DNA from: Euzebyella saccharophila | Lineage (GTDB): Bacteria > Bacteroidota > Bacteroidia > Flavobacteriales > Flavobacteriaceae | Direction of reading: 5' to 3' | DNA length: 64,000 bases | Assembly (NCBI RefSeq): GCF_014855495.1 | Contig: NZ_JACYFJ010000001.1 | Location: 186,001 to 250,000, forward strand | Shown here: positions 54,893-63,521 of the stretch, piece after piece | Position numbering within the stretch: the first letter of the stretch is position 1 | Layout of the letters: each line of letters begins with the position of its first letter | Program-made: the position numbers and the translations under genes | Notes under the pieces: model-generated | What the model was told of the DNA's origin: nothing | Databases searched by the model: none | The model's input: only the letters and a program-made list of their open reading frames with translations

Positions 54893-56698
54893 ATGAATAT
54901 GACCACCACTCCTTTACATCAACTGCTTTTCTTTCTGGCTATACTTTGCTTTGTACCGGGCTCGGCCCAAGAAAGCATTATTCTCTGGCCGAACGGTGCC
55001 CCAGATGCTCTTGTGGATAACGACTTTAAGGAAGAAGTGCAATTTGACACTCAGGGTAAAGTGCGTGGCTACAGCAAAATTTCTAAAACAGAATTAAGCA
55101 TCTATTTAGCCGAGGAAACCCTCAATACTGGAACGGCCGTTATTGTATGCCCCGGTGGTGGCTATTCTCATTTGGCCATTGAAAAGGAGGGGCATAAAGT
55201 GGCCCGTTGGTTCAATTCCTTGGGAATTTCGGCATTTGTTCTTAAATACCGGATGCCCAATGACCGTACCATGAAAAATAAGACCGTCGGTCCTTTGCAA
55301 GATGCTCAGGAAGCCATGCGAATGGTACGTTCCAAAGCAAAGGAATGGAATATAGACCCTGCTAAAATAGGAATTATGGGTTTCTCGGCCGGAGGTCATC
55401 TGGCTTCCACCCTATCTACCCATTTCGATGATAAGGTGTACACTTCCGACTATTCCGTAAGTGCGAGGCCCGATTTTTCGATTCTGGTCTATCCTGTGAT
55501 TTCCATGGATGAGAAAATCACCCATATGGGTTCCCGAAAAAACTTATTGGGAGAAAACGCAAGTGCTGTAAATCTTAAAAAGTACTCCAATGAAAAGCAG
55601 GTAAACGCCCAAACACCTCCTACTTTTCTAATCCATACCACGGTAGATAAGGCCGTTCCCGTAGAGAACAGTATTAATTACTATTTGGCCTTAAAAAATC
55701 ATGAGGTGGATGCCGAAATGCACCTGTACGAAAAAGGCAGGCACGGTATGGGCCTGGGCGTTGAGGGTACCAACCAATACTGGCCCAACGATTTGGAAAA
55801 TTGGCTGAGGGCGCTCCAATACATTCCTGAAAAAGAAACGTATCTATTCTCCTATTTTAAGGGGAACGGGGAAGACGGTCTCCATTTTGCCCATAGTGAA
55901 GACGGTTACCAATGGGAAAGCTTAAAAAACGATGAATCGTTTTTAACACCTCTGGTGGGGAAGGATTCCCTAATGCGTGACCCTTGTATCATTAAAGGTG
56001 GTGATGGAAAATACCATATGGTCTGGACGGTGAGTTGGACGGACCGTGGCATCGGATACGCCAATTCCGAAGACCTTATTCACTGGTCTCAACAGCAATT
56101 TGTACCGGTTATGGCCCATGAACCCAAAGCCCGAAATACGTGGGCCCCGGAAATCACTTATGACCCCGCCACTGAAACCTATATGATCTATTGGGCCAGT
56201 ACCATTGAGGGGAAATACCCGGAAACGCAATCGGACAAGGAAAGCGGATACAACCACCGCATGTACTACGTGACCACCAAAGATTTTAAAGAATTTAGCG
56301 ACACCCAACTGCTGTATGAACCCGGTTTTAACGTCATTGACTCCAGCATCCAAAAATACGGCGACCAATTTGTAATGTTCTTAAAAGATGAAACCCGAGA
56401 ACCTGCCGAGAAGAACATAAAAATCGCTTATGCCAACCAATTGACCGGCCCTTATAGTGCCGCCAGCGCGCCTATAACTGGAGATTATTGGGCGGAAGGC
56501 CCCACCGCAACTATGGTAGATGGACATTGGGTTGTATATTTTGACAAATACACAGACCACCAATACGGCGCGGTACGTTCCAAAGACCTAAAAACTTGGG
56601 AAGATATAAGTGACCAAATCAGTTTTCCGGAAGGCACCCGACACGGCACCGTATTAAAAGTGCCTCAAAATGTGGTGGATAAATTAAAGAGGGAGTGA
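54893..56698 (+). CDS. Alpha/beta-hydrolase esterase fused to a GH43-like beta-propeller
   Basis: A 601-residue secreted two-domain protein (signal peptide ending GSAQ, about 25). Domain 1 (about 30-300) is an esterase of the BD-FAE type with VCPGGGYSH (oxyanion), GFSAGGH with nucleophile Ser165, and the catalytic His near KGRHGMGLG. Domain 2 (about 310-601) is a five-bladed GH43-like propeller with RDP (Asp363), WAPEITYD, and the acid Glu535 in WAEGPT. The likely job is to remove an acyl group and then an arabinose or xylose side chain from the same substrate. The gene sits outside the main cluster, after the channel gene. Confidence 0.85.
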   Translation: MNMTTTPLHQLLFFLAILCFVPGSAQESIILWPNGAPDALVDNDFKEEVQFDTQGKVRGYSKISKTELSIYLAEETLNTGTAVIVCPGGGYSHLAIEKEGHKVARWFNSLGISAFVLKYRMPNDRTMKNKTVGPLQDAQEAMRMVRSKAKEWNIDPAKIGIMGFSAGGHLASTLSTHFDDKVYTSDYSVSARPDFSILVYPVISMDEKITHMGSRKNLLGENASAVNLKKYSNEKQVNAQTPPTFLIHTTVDKAVPVENSINYYLALKNHEVDAEMHLYEKGRHGMGLGVEGTNQYWPNDLENWLRALQYIPEKETYLFSYFKGNGEDGLHFAHSEDGYQWESLKNDESFLTPLVGKDSLMRDPCIIKGGDGKYHMVWTVSWTDRGIGYANSEDLIHWSQQQFVPVMAHEPKARNTWAPEITYDPATETYMIYWASTIEGKYPETQSDKESGYNHRMYYVTTKDFKEFSDTQLLYEPGFNVIDSSIQKYGDQFVMFLKDETREPAEKNIKIAYANQLTGPYSAASAPITGDYWAEGPTATMVDGHWVVYFDKYTDHQYGAVRSKDLKTWEDISDQISFPEGTRHGTVLKVPQNVVDKLKRE

Positions 56699-56966
56699 AA
56701 TTTAGACTATCAAAAGAAATAAATGAGAACTATCATTTTACTTTAGATCTCTTCTAATTGAAAATACTTCTATCTAGATAGGGTATGTTACCAATAGGGT
56801 TATTGTAATAACATCCGCCCTGGGCCATTTTTAGATTTTTCACATGAATTCCGATTAAAGCTGCTAACAATTTTGGTTACAGAATTTTAAGTATAATCTT
56901 TTTGGAGTTCAGCCCTTTATAAAACCATAGTTTAAAATACGGTATTTCAATTCATGAAGGAGCCCA
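56699..56966. other. Non-coding stretch after the esterase-GH43 gene
   Basis: 268 AT-rich bases between the fusion gene and the decayed transporter. I see no open reading frame of note, no hairpin with a T tail and no repeat I would name. It may be the tail of the decayed region that continues to 58140. Confidence 0.4.
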
Positions 56967-57332
56967 CTAAAAATACTCCAACAGTGCCACGACCCCATTA
57001 TAGGAAATAATACATGCAAAAATCAAGGCCAACAACAGGCCCAGATTGATGATTTTTGGGGTTTGATGCCCTTTCATCAGTTCTTCTTTATTGATAAGAA
57101 TCAAAATTCCAACAATAACCAAAGGAAGAACAAAAACATTGAAAACTTGCGACAATATCTGCATTTCCACGGGGTTGGACCCAAAAATAGGTACGATCAG
57201 GGCGAATAGACAGCCAATGGCGGTAATCCCCTTAAACTGTTTGGAACTGGTATCCAATGCACCGGATTGGTAATCGGAAATCAAAATTGGAACAATCAAC
57301 AAAATAGGAAAGATGGAGAAAGGGACATGTAT
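56967..57332 (-). pseudogene. C-terminal remnant of an Nramp-type metal transporter
   Basis: A translatable minus-strand stretch of about 111 residues with three hydrophobic segments (TAIGCLFALIVPIF, LPLVIVGILILI, LLLALIFACIISY) and the Nramp-like SQVFNVFVLPLVI order. Only the C-terminal quarter of a transporter of about 400 residues is left. The upstream part is replaced by a sugar-isomerase fragment on the other strand. The call as Nramp is by motif and is moderate. Confidence 0.5.
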
Positions 57333-58049
57333 TGCCAGAAAATGTGAATCGCGATTTACCCTTGGCCGTGAAAGCCATTCAAGACACCGGTCTTAAGCAT
57401 AGCCTTATAACAACAAGCGTATTGGATGCCCAAAACGAACTGGAGCAGACTATTCTCCAAGCCGCTAGTCGACTGGGAATTAAACATTACAGGACTGGTT
57501 GGTTATCCTATTCACAAGAAAAGCCGATTCTCGATCAAATGAATATCTTTAAAAGCAATTTGTAACATTGAACCAAATCAACAAAGAATTAGATATAAAA
57601 GGTTCTTATCAAAATCACTTTGGAAAACATGTAGGAGCCCCCATTTGGGATTCTTATGAATTGCTTAAAGACCTTACTTCTGAACACTTGGGAATGCAGT
57701 ACGATATAAGACATGCGGTGGCTGAAGCAGGCGGAAGTTGGGAACTCGGTCTTCACCTAATTAAAGACCATATCAATACCATCGTTATAAAAGATTTTAA
57801 ATGGGGACAAAAAAACGGGAAATGGAAACCTATCAATACCCCTTTAGGGGAAGGAATGGGGGATTTTAAACGCTACTTTTCATTACTCAAAAATATGGTA
57901 TTAATGTACCTGTTTCATTGCACCTAGAATACGACCTAGGTGGTGCTGAACATGGTGACACAAAGCTGAGTATTGATCATAAGGAAGTTTTCAAGAGGAT
58001 GAAAAAAGATTTAGTTTTTCTTAGAAAAACATGGGAAGAGGCCTCCTAG
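57320..58049 (+). pseudogene. Broken sugar phosphate isomerase/epimerase
   Basis: Three consecutive frames together give the C-terminal two thirds of a TIM-barrel sugar isomerase: ENVNRDLPLAVKAIQD, then KGSYQNHFGKHVG and MQYDIRHAVAEAGGSW, then INVPVSLHLEYDLGGAEHG to the end at 58049. Lesions: a TAA stop with one base lost at about 57563-57575, and one extra A in the A-run near 57889. The N-terminus is missing; the gene joins the Nramp remnant at about 57320-57335. Conserved metal ligands (Asp and His in QYDIRHA) are still readable, so the decay is recent. Confidence 0.75.
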
Positions 58050-58097
58050 TGCTACCAAATAAGGCGCAATCTAGCCTAAAGTCAGGACAAGCTTGAA

Positions 58098-58132
58098 AAA
58101 CAAAAAATCCGACACTTTACAGTATCGGATTT
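58098..58132 (-). terminator. Terminator after tRNA-Asn
   Basis: On the minus strand AAATCCGATACT pairs with AGTGTCGGATTT (58121-58132 and 58105-58116, one U-G pair), with loop GTAA, followed by a T-rich tail. It is nine bases from the tRNA 3' end. Confidence 0.8.
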
Positions 58133-58140
58133 CTATTTAG

Positions 58141-58214
58141 CTCCCCCTCTTGGGCTCGAACCAAGGACCCTCTGATTAACAGTCAGATGCTCTAACCAAC
58201 TGAGCTAAGGAGGA
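58141..58214 (-). tRNA. tRNA-Asn (anticodon GTT)
   Basis: A 74-base cloverleaf: acceptor TCCTCCT/AGGGGGA (with one U-G), D arm containing AGCTCAGTTGGTTAGAGC, anticodon stem-loop with GTT (58178-58180), T arm with GGTTCGAGCC, discriminator G. CCA is not encoded. A strong hairpin terminator follows. Confidence 0.93.
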
Positions 58215-58312
58215 ATATTATATATACCTTTTAATTAGTTTTTCGCTAATCTCAGAATATTTTATCAAATTTTGAAAATATTCTGCTTTTCAAAAGAACT
58301 TTTTCACTCTGC

Positions 58313-58352
58313 CTCTAACCTCCCGATAGCTATCGGGATGAGCTAAGGAGGA
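58313..58352 (-). repeat. tRNA-Asn-like 5' remnant with an 18-base palindrome inserted in the D loop
   Basis: Read on the minus strand, the first 14 bases (58352-58339) equal the 5' end of the tRNA-Asn 125 bases away. Next comes the perfect palindrome TCCCGATAGCTATCGGGA (58321-58338) in place of GTT, then GGTTAGAG (58320-58313), again equal to the tRNA. After that the similarity ends. It looks like a partial duplicate of the tRNA with a palindromic element in it. Confidence 0.7.
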
Positions 58353-58428
58353 ATTTCAATCACTTTAATCGCTTAAAGCGGGTGCAAATATAATCGTTTT
58401 TTTATTTGTGCCAAACAATTTTTTCAAA

Positions 58429-59784
58429 CTATTTTCCGCTTAACCAGCGGTACAAATCATTTCCGTTGGCAAAGAGAATTAAAGCCAATAATAAAAAGAA
58501 ACCTACCATTTGGGCATATTCCAAAAATTTATCGCTTGGCTTGCGTCCCGTCACCATCTCATACAGCAAAAACATCACGTGTCCGCCATCAAGTGCAGGT
58601 ATAGGTAAAAGGTTTAGAACTGCCAACATAATGGATAAAAATGCAGTGGTACCCCAAAAGATTTCCCAATCCCATGTTTCCGGAAATAATCCTCCAATAG
58701 CTGCAAATCCTCCCACGCCTTTATAAGCGCCTGTATCTGGGTTAAAAATTTTCTTCAACTGTTTTAAGTAGCCCGTTACCGTATTGACTCCTTTGTCAAA
58801 ACCCGCTGGAATGGCCTCCATGAAACTATACTTACGAGTCTCTATTTTAAAATATCCCATACGCTCATACTCCTTCATAGTGGCAGCAATGGCAATACCC
58901 AATTTGGCATCCTCATTTACCTGAGCCTGTAAGGTCTTGGTTTGCCCATTTTCACGCTTTACGGTAATACTCACTTCCTTACCCTTATAGGCTTCCAAGA
59001 TAGGAACCACCTCATCCATATAAGAGGCACTCTGTCCATTAATGGACACAAGCACATCATTCTTTTGAAGGTCAATACCTTTGTTAGGAGAATCCGGTGC
59101 TACTTCTTGAACTATAAAAGGCTGGCGAAAACTCAAAAACCGGGCCTTTTCCTTATCATCGATCAAGGTGGAAATAAAATCGACCGGTATTTCACGTTCC
59201 ATTACCTCCCCATCCCTTTCGATGGTGATACTGTTACCATTTACGATTTCAATAAAAACGGTGTTGAAATCCTCAATTTCATTGCCATCAACCGCTAAAA
59301 TCTTATCTCCGGTTTTAATCCCTAGTTGGTCTCCAATTTCAGGAACTACCACCTGCACACCGTCCTTTAAGCTATCCGCAGGGATGATTTGGTCCCCATA
59401 GACAAATGCCATTCCAATATAGATGATAAACGCCAGGATAAAATTCACGGTTACCCCGCCAATCATAATGATAAGACGTTGCCATGCCGGTTTGCTTCTA
59501 AATTCCCATTCCTTGGGTTCTTCCTTCATAGCTTCGGTATCCATACTTTCGTCTATCATACCGGCTATTTTCACATAACCTCCCAACGGCAACCAACCAA
59601 TACCATAAACGGTTTCGCCTATTTTCTTTTTAAAAAGGGAAAACTTGACATCAAAAAACAGGTAAAATTTCTCCACCCTTGTTTTAAAAAGTTTCGCCGG
59701 AACAAAATGTCCTAGTTCATGAAGAACGATCAACAGGGAGAGACTTAAAAAAAATTGAATGGTCTTGATCAGTATAGGATCCAT
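58429..59784 (-). CDS. rseP: RIP metalloprotease, RseP type (site-2 protease)
   Basis: A 451-residue inner-membrane zinc protease. The active-site HELGH is in IVLHELGHFVPAK (about 20-26), two PDZ-like domains lie at about 125-290, and the C-terminal LNLLPIPALDGGH supplies the third metal ligand Asp. It cuts membrane-bound anti-sigma factors and remnant signal peptides. Unrelated to the glycan locus. Divergent from sco1, with the two starts 158 bases apart. Confidence 0.95.
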   Translation of the reverse strand: MDPILIKTIQFFLSLSLLIVLHELGHFVPAKLFKTRVEKFYLFFDVKFSLFKKKIGETVYGIGWLPLGGYVKIAGMIDESMDTEAMKEEPKEWEFRSKPAWQRLIIMIGGVTVNFILAFIIYIGMAFVYGDQIIPADSLKDGVQVVVPEIGDQLGIKTGDKILAVDGNEIEDFNTVFIEIVNGNSITIERDGEVMEREIPVDFISTLIDDKEKARFLSFRQPFIVQEVAPDSPNKGIDLQKNDVLVSINGQSASYMDEVVPILEAYKGKEVSITVKRENGQTKTLQAQVNEDAKLGIAIAATMKEYERMGYFKIETRKYSFMEAIPAGFDKGVNTVTGYLKQLKKIFNPDTGAYKGVGGFAAIGGLFPETWDWEIFWGTTAFLSIMLAVLNLLPIPALDGGHVMFLLYEMVTGRKPSDKFLEYAQMVGFFLLLALILFANGNDLYRWLSGK

Positions 59785-59899
59785 CTAGGTTTTCTAAAAT
59801 TAAACGCACAAAAGTAAGGTTTTACACCCTCTTAAAAAAAGAAAGTTGCCGCCCCATATCATTTTAAGAAACTTTTAGTAAGCCCCTTAACTATCGCAT

Positions 59900-59931
59900 C
59901 TTGATAGCTTTGATGTACTAACGTATCTTTG
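59900..59931 (+). promoter_or_regulatory. Promoter of sco1-like gene
   Basis: CTTG at 59900-59903 and TATCTTTG at 59924-59931 with a 20-base spacer match the Bacteroidetes consensus. The -7 box lies 11 bases before the ATG, so the leader is very short. Confidence 0.55.
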
Positions 59932-59942
59932 CAAAAAAGATT

Positions 59943-60620
59943 ATGCGCTCGTTTTTTGCCCAGTTCAAAATATTTGGTGCGGTTTTGTTGGTTCTATCGG
60001 CCGTAATCGTCTATTTATTCTATAATGCACTTCAGCCCAAAGAAATCCTAACTATTTACCAACCCTCTATGGTAAATCCGGAATTGGTGGATAGCACCTT
60101 ACAATACAAAAAAAAATATCACACCATTGCAGATTTTTCACTTGTAAACCAAAATGGCGAAACGGTCACACAAAAAGAGTATGAGGATAAAATTTATGTG
60201 GCCGATTTTTTCTTTACCACTTGCCCTACCATCTGCCCTATCATGACCAAGAATATGGCGGAAATTCAAGAAAGAATTAAAAACGAAACAGACGTGATGC
60301 TGCTCTCACATTCGGTCACCCCTCAAATTGACTCCGTAGCACAACTTAAAAAATATGCGATTGAAAAGGGAGTAGATGACAGTATATGGAATTTGGTCAC
60401 CGGAGACAAAAAGCAAATCTATAACTTGGCCCGAAAATCATATTTGGCCGTAAAGACCGATGGGGATGGTGGCCCTTATGACATGATCCACACAGAAAAC
60501 TTTATTTTGGTAGACAAGGAAAAACGCATTCGCGGATTTTATGACGGAACAAAAGAGGAGGATGTGGAAAAACTAATGGCGGACCTTGAAATCTTAAAGT
60601 CCTCCTACCAAGAAGATTAA
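59943..60620 (+). CDS. SCO1/SenC family copper-binding protein
   Basis: A 225-residue membrane-anchored thioredoxin-fold protein. One N-terminal hydrophobic helix (about 7-28), then TTCPTICPIM with the CxxxC copper ligands, and a later His in MIHTENFILVD. It delivers copper to cytochrome oxidase or acts as a thiol redox partner. The length and motif order are standard. 128 bases upstream of feoA. Confidence 0.92.
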   Translation: MRSFFAQFKIFGAVLLVLSAVIVYLFYNALQPKEILTIYQPSMVNPELVDSTLQYKKKYHTIADFSLVNQNGETVTQKEYEDKIYVADFFFTTCPTICPIMTKNMAEIQERIKNETDVMLLSHSVTPQIDSVAQLKKYAIEKGVDDSIWNLVTGDKKQIYNLARKSYLAVKTDGDGGPYDMIHTENFILVDKEKRIRGFYDGTKEEDVEKLMADLEILKSSYQED

Positions 60621-60709
60621 ATAAAGCCCAATTTTAATTTAATACGCCTAGAAGTTTTTTGAAAAGGGCTTTTTTAAAGAGGTTTTCGACATTTTCGAGA
60701 ATTTTACAT

Positions 60710-60717
60710 TATTTTTG
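60710..60717 (+). promoter_or_regulatory. Candidate -7 box for feoAB
   Basis: TATTTTTG matches TAnnTTTG exactly, 31 bases before the feoA ATG. TTCG at 60685-60688 is a weak -33 with a 21-base spacer. Confidence 0.5.
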
Positions 60718-60732
60718 CCTTTAATTATAATC

Positions 60733-60747
60733 AATCTAAATAAGATT
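60733..60747. promoter_or_regulatory. Inverted repeat before feoA, possible metal-regulator site
   Basis: AATCT-AAATA-AGATT directly before the feoA ATG and just after the -7 box. An iron regulator (Fur or DtxR type) would be expected at feoAB, but the site does not match a consensus I can cite. Confidence 0.3.
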
Positions 60748-60748
60748 A

Positions 60749-60991
60749 ATGGCGACGGTCGCAGAGTTAAAAAGAGGGCAGAAAGGGATAATTAGGGAGT
60801 TTGCTAATGATGTTTTGCCCATTAAACTCCTGGAGCTAGGATGCCTGCCGGGCAACGAAATAGAACTGGTTCAAATTGCCCCTCTCAACGATCCTATCTA
60901 CGTTAACGTAAACGGTTGCCATTTGGCCATACGCAGGGAAACAGCACAACTAATCGAGTTAGATCTTATTCAAGAACAGACTGCCCTATGA
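60749..60991 (+). CDS. feoA: FeoA, ferrous iron transport accessory protein
   Basis: An 80-residue SH3-like protein with the FeoA pattern: VAELKRGQKGII, LLELGCLPGNEIELV and the closing IRRETAQLIEL. It assists FeoB in ferrous iron uptake, probably by contact with the G domain. Its stop overlaps the feoB ATG (ATGA). Confidence 0.93.
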   Translation: MATVAELKRGQKGIIREFANDVLPIKLLELGCLPGNEIELVQIAPLNDPIYVNVNGCHLAIRRETAQLIELDLIQEQTAL

Positions 60992-63225
60992 GCAAACAAA
61001 TTAACGTTGCCCTCATAGGGAATCCCAATACGGGTAAAACATCTGTATTCAATCAACTTACCGGTCTAAAACAAAAGGTGGGCAATTACCCCGGTATTAC
61101 GGTTGAAAAGAAGGAAGGTATCTGCAAATTGCCTAGAGGTCTAAAGGCCCACATCCTGGATCTTCCCGGCACTTACAGTCTTAACACTACTTCATTGGAC
61201 GAAAGTGTGGCCGTTGAATTGCTCCTCAATAAAAATGATAAGGACCACCCAGATGTTGCCGTAGTAATCAGTGATGTTGAAAACCTGAAAAGGAACCTTC
61301 TTCTATTTACCCAGATCAAAGACCTCAACATCCCAACAATTTTGGTCATCAATATGTCTGACCGAATGTCTCGAAAGGGCATTACCATAGACATTCCCTT
61401 ACTAGAAGAAAAACTGAACACTAAAATTGCGCTCATGAGCACGCGCAAAGGCCTGGGACTGGACCGCCTGAAGGAACTGATTGCCGAATATGGAACCATT
61501 AAAGCGGAGAAGAGCTTGGATATTTCCGTCATAGAGCCGGAATATTTTCAAAAATTAAAAAAAACTTTTCCAAAAGAAGACCTTTACAAACTGTGGCTGG
61601 TGATTACGCAGGATGTCAACTTTATGCCGGTAGAAAAGAAACGTATTAATGAAGATGCCTCTTTTTCTATTAAAACGAAATCTGAATTAAAAAGACTGCA
61701 GCAAAAAGAAACCATTCTTAGGTATCAATATATTAATGGAGTTTTAAAGGAAACCTACAAAGTGGATACCGCTGCCGCCAAGGGATTTAGGGCTTCGCTC
61801 GATAGAATCCTAACCCACAAGGTTTTTGGCTACCTTATTTTCTTCATGATACTGTTGCTAATTTTCCAGGCCATCTATTCATGGAGCGAGCTTCCTATGG
61901 ATTTTATTGACGAGCTATTCGCATCTGCCAGTGAATGGATAAAAAATACGTTACCACCCGGAATGCTAACGGATTTATTAGCCGAAGGCATTCTGGCAGG
62001 TATTGGGGGCGTAGTGATATTTATTCCCCAAATAGCCTTTTTGTTCTTTTTTATTTCCCTTTTGGAAGAATCCGGATATATGAGCCGTGTGGTCTTTTTA
62101 ATGGACCGGGTCATGAAACCATTCGGTTTGAGCGGAAAAAGTGTGGTTCCCCTAATTTCGGGTACCGCTTGTGCTATTCCGGCCATTATGGCCACCAGAA
62201 CCATTGAAAGTTGGAAAGAACGGTTGATCACCATATTGGTAACTCCGTTTACTACATGCTCCGCGCGGCTGCCCATATACTTAATCATCATTGCACTGAT
62301 CATACCCGAAGGAACCTTTCTGGGCCTTGGTTACAAGCCTTTGACCCTCATGCTCCTTTATCTAATTGGTTTTGGGGCCGCGATACTTTCGGCAATGGTT
62401 TTGAACAAAATTCTGCAAATCAGAAGCCGACAATTTTTTGTCATTGAAATGCCCAATTACAAACTTCCCTTAGGTAAGAACGTAGCATACACGGTTTGGG
62501 AAAAAACAAAAAGTTTTGTGTTGGGAGCTGGTAAGATAATTTTAGCCATCTCCATAGTCCTGTGGTTTTTAGGGTCTAACGGATTTTCGGAAGATTTCCA
62601 TAAAGCCGATGAAATTGTAGCGGAAAGGATAGAAACCCAAGGTCTCACAAGGTACAACCAAGAGAACCTTGCTACGACTCTTGCAAACTACAAATCCTCT
62701 TTAAACGACAGTGTTTCAGCTGGTATTTATAACATTTCCGAAAAGGCAATTACCGATTCTGTTCGAGTTAAAGAAGAATTACTATTTCAAAATGCCTTAC
62801 ATCAAGAAATAGCCAGCCATAAACTGGAAAACTCCTATATAGGGTTAATGGGAAAAGCCATTGAGCCCGTGGTTAGACCCTTAGGCTACGATTGGAAAAT
62901 TGGCATTGCCGTACTCACCTCTTTTGCCGCTCGAGAGGTATTCGTCGGCACCTTGGCCACAATTTACAGTGTAGGTAGTGATGAAGAGGAAACTATAAAG
63001 AACAGAATGGCGGCAGAAATCAACCCTGCCACCGGAAAACCTTTGTTCAATTTGGCTTCGGGAATATCTCTATTGCTCTTTTATGCCTTTGCCATGCAGT
63101 GTATGAGCACCTTGGCAATTGTGAAAAGAGAAACGAATACGTGGAAATGGCCGGCCCTACAATTGGTATTCATGAGTGCTTTTGCGTATATTATAGCATT
63201 GGTCGCTTATCAATTTTTAAAATAA
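60988..63225 (+). CDS. feoB: FeoB ferrous iron transporter
   Basis: A 745-residue inner-membrane protein. N-terminal G domain: GNPNTGKTSVF (G1), DLPGTYS (G3), NMSD (G4). The C-terminal membrane part holds two gate repeats: PFTTCSARLPIY and SFAAREVFVGT. The start is ATG 60988, which overlaps the feoA stop; an upstream reading has no family support. It imports Fe(II), with GTP hydrolysis linked to transport. Confidence 0.95.
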   Translation: MSKQINVALIGNPNTGKTSVFNQLTGLKQKVGNYPGITVEKKEGICKLPRGLKAHILDLPGTYSLNTTSLDESVAVELLLNKNDKDHPDVAVVISDVENLKRNLLLFTQIKDLNIPTILVINMSDRMSRKGITIDIPLLEEKLNTKIALMSTRKGLGLDRLKELIAEYGTIKAEKSLDISVIEPEYFQKLKKTFPKEDLYKLWLVITQDVNFMPVEKKRINEDASFSIKTKSELKRLQQKETILRYQYINGVLKETYKVDTAAAKGFRASLDRILTHKVFGYLIFFMILLLIFQAIYSWSELPMDFIDELFASASEWIKNTLPPGMLTDLLAEGILAGIGGVVIFIPQIAFLFFFISLLEESGYMSRVVFLMDRVMKPFGLSGKSVVPLISGTACAIPAIMATRTIESWKERLITILVTPFTTCSARLPIYLIIIALIIPEGTFLGLGYKPLTLMLLYLIGFGAAILSAMVLNKILQIRSRQFFVIEMPNYKLPLGKNVAYTVWEKTKSFVLGAGKIILAISIVLWFLGSNGFSEDFHKADEIVAERIETQGLTRYNQENLATTLANYKSSLNDSVSAGIYNISEKAITDSVRVKEELLFQNALHQEIASHKLENSYIGLMGKAIEPVVRPLGYDWKIGIAVLTSFAAREVFVGTLATIYSVGSDEEETIKNRMAAEINPATGKPLFNLASGISLLLFYAFAMQCMSTLAIVKRETNTWKWPALQLVFMSAFAYIIALVAYQFLK

Positions 63226-63234
63226 TAGAAAACC

Positions 63235-63378
63235 ATGTTTCAAACCATCATCACTTACTTTATTGTATTAATGGCCGTTGGTTATTTGGTTAAAAAATTC
63301 TTTCTACCTCGTTCTTTGTTTAGCGCCAACAAGGGGTCTAAGAAAGCTTGTGGACAAGATGATTGTGGCTGCAGTTGA
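63235..63378 (+). CDS. FeoB-associated Cys-rich membrane protein
   Basis: A 47-residue protein with one hydrophobic helix (residues 3-19), a basic stretch, and a Cys-rich tail (KKACGQDDCGCS). It lies nine bases after feoB. Small Cys-rich partners of this type often end feo operons in Bacteroidetes and may play the FeoC role. It is shorter than common gene-finding cutoffs. Confidence 0.8.
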   Translation: MFQTIITYFIVLMAVGYLVKKFFLPRSLFSANKGSKKACGQDDCGCS

Positions 63379-63521
63379 TAGCACCTCCTTGCTGCTAGAG
63401 AAACTCTAAGTTTCTGCTATTGAGTTAAAAAAAGAATAAATAGCTACTAATAAAATCCAAAAAATGGCGGTAGGTTCGCTTAACTTTTCTTTTTTTGAAA
63501 AGCGTAACCTTTAATTCCACT

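Noticed and set aside
60916-60987. N-terminal extension of FeoB
   Set aside because: It overlaps feoA for 76 bases; ATG 60988 with the ATGA overlap and the G1 motif 10 residues later is the standard start.
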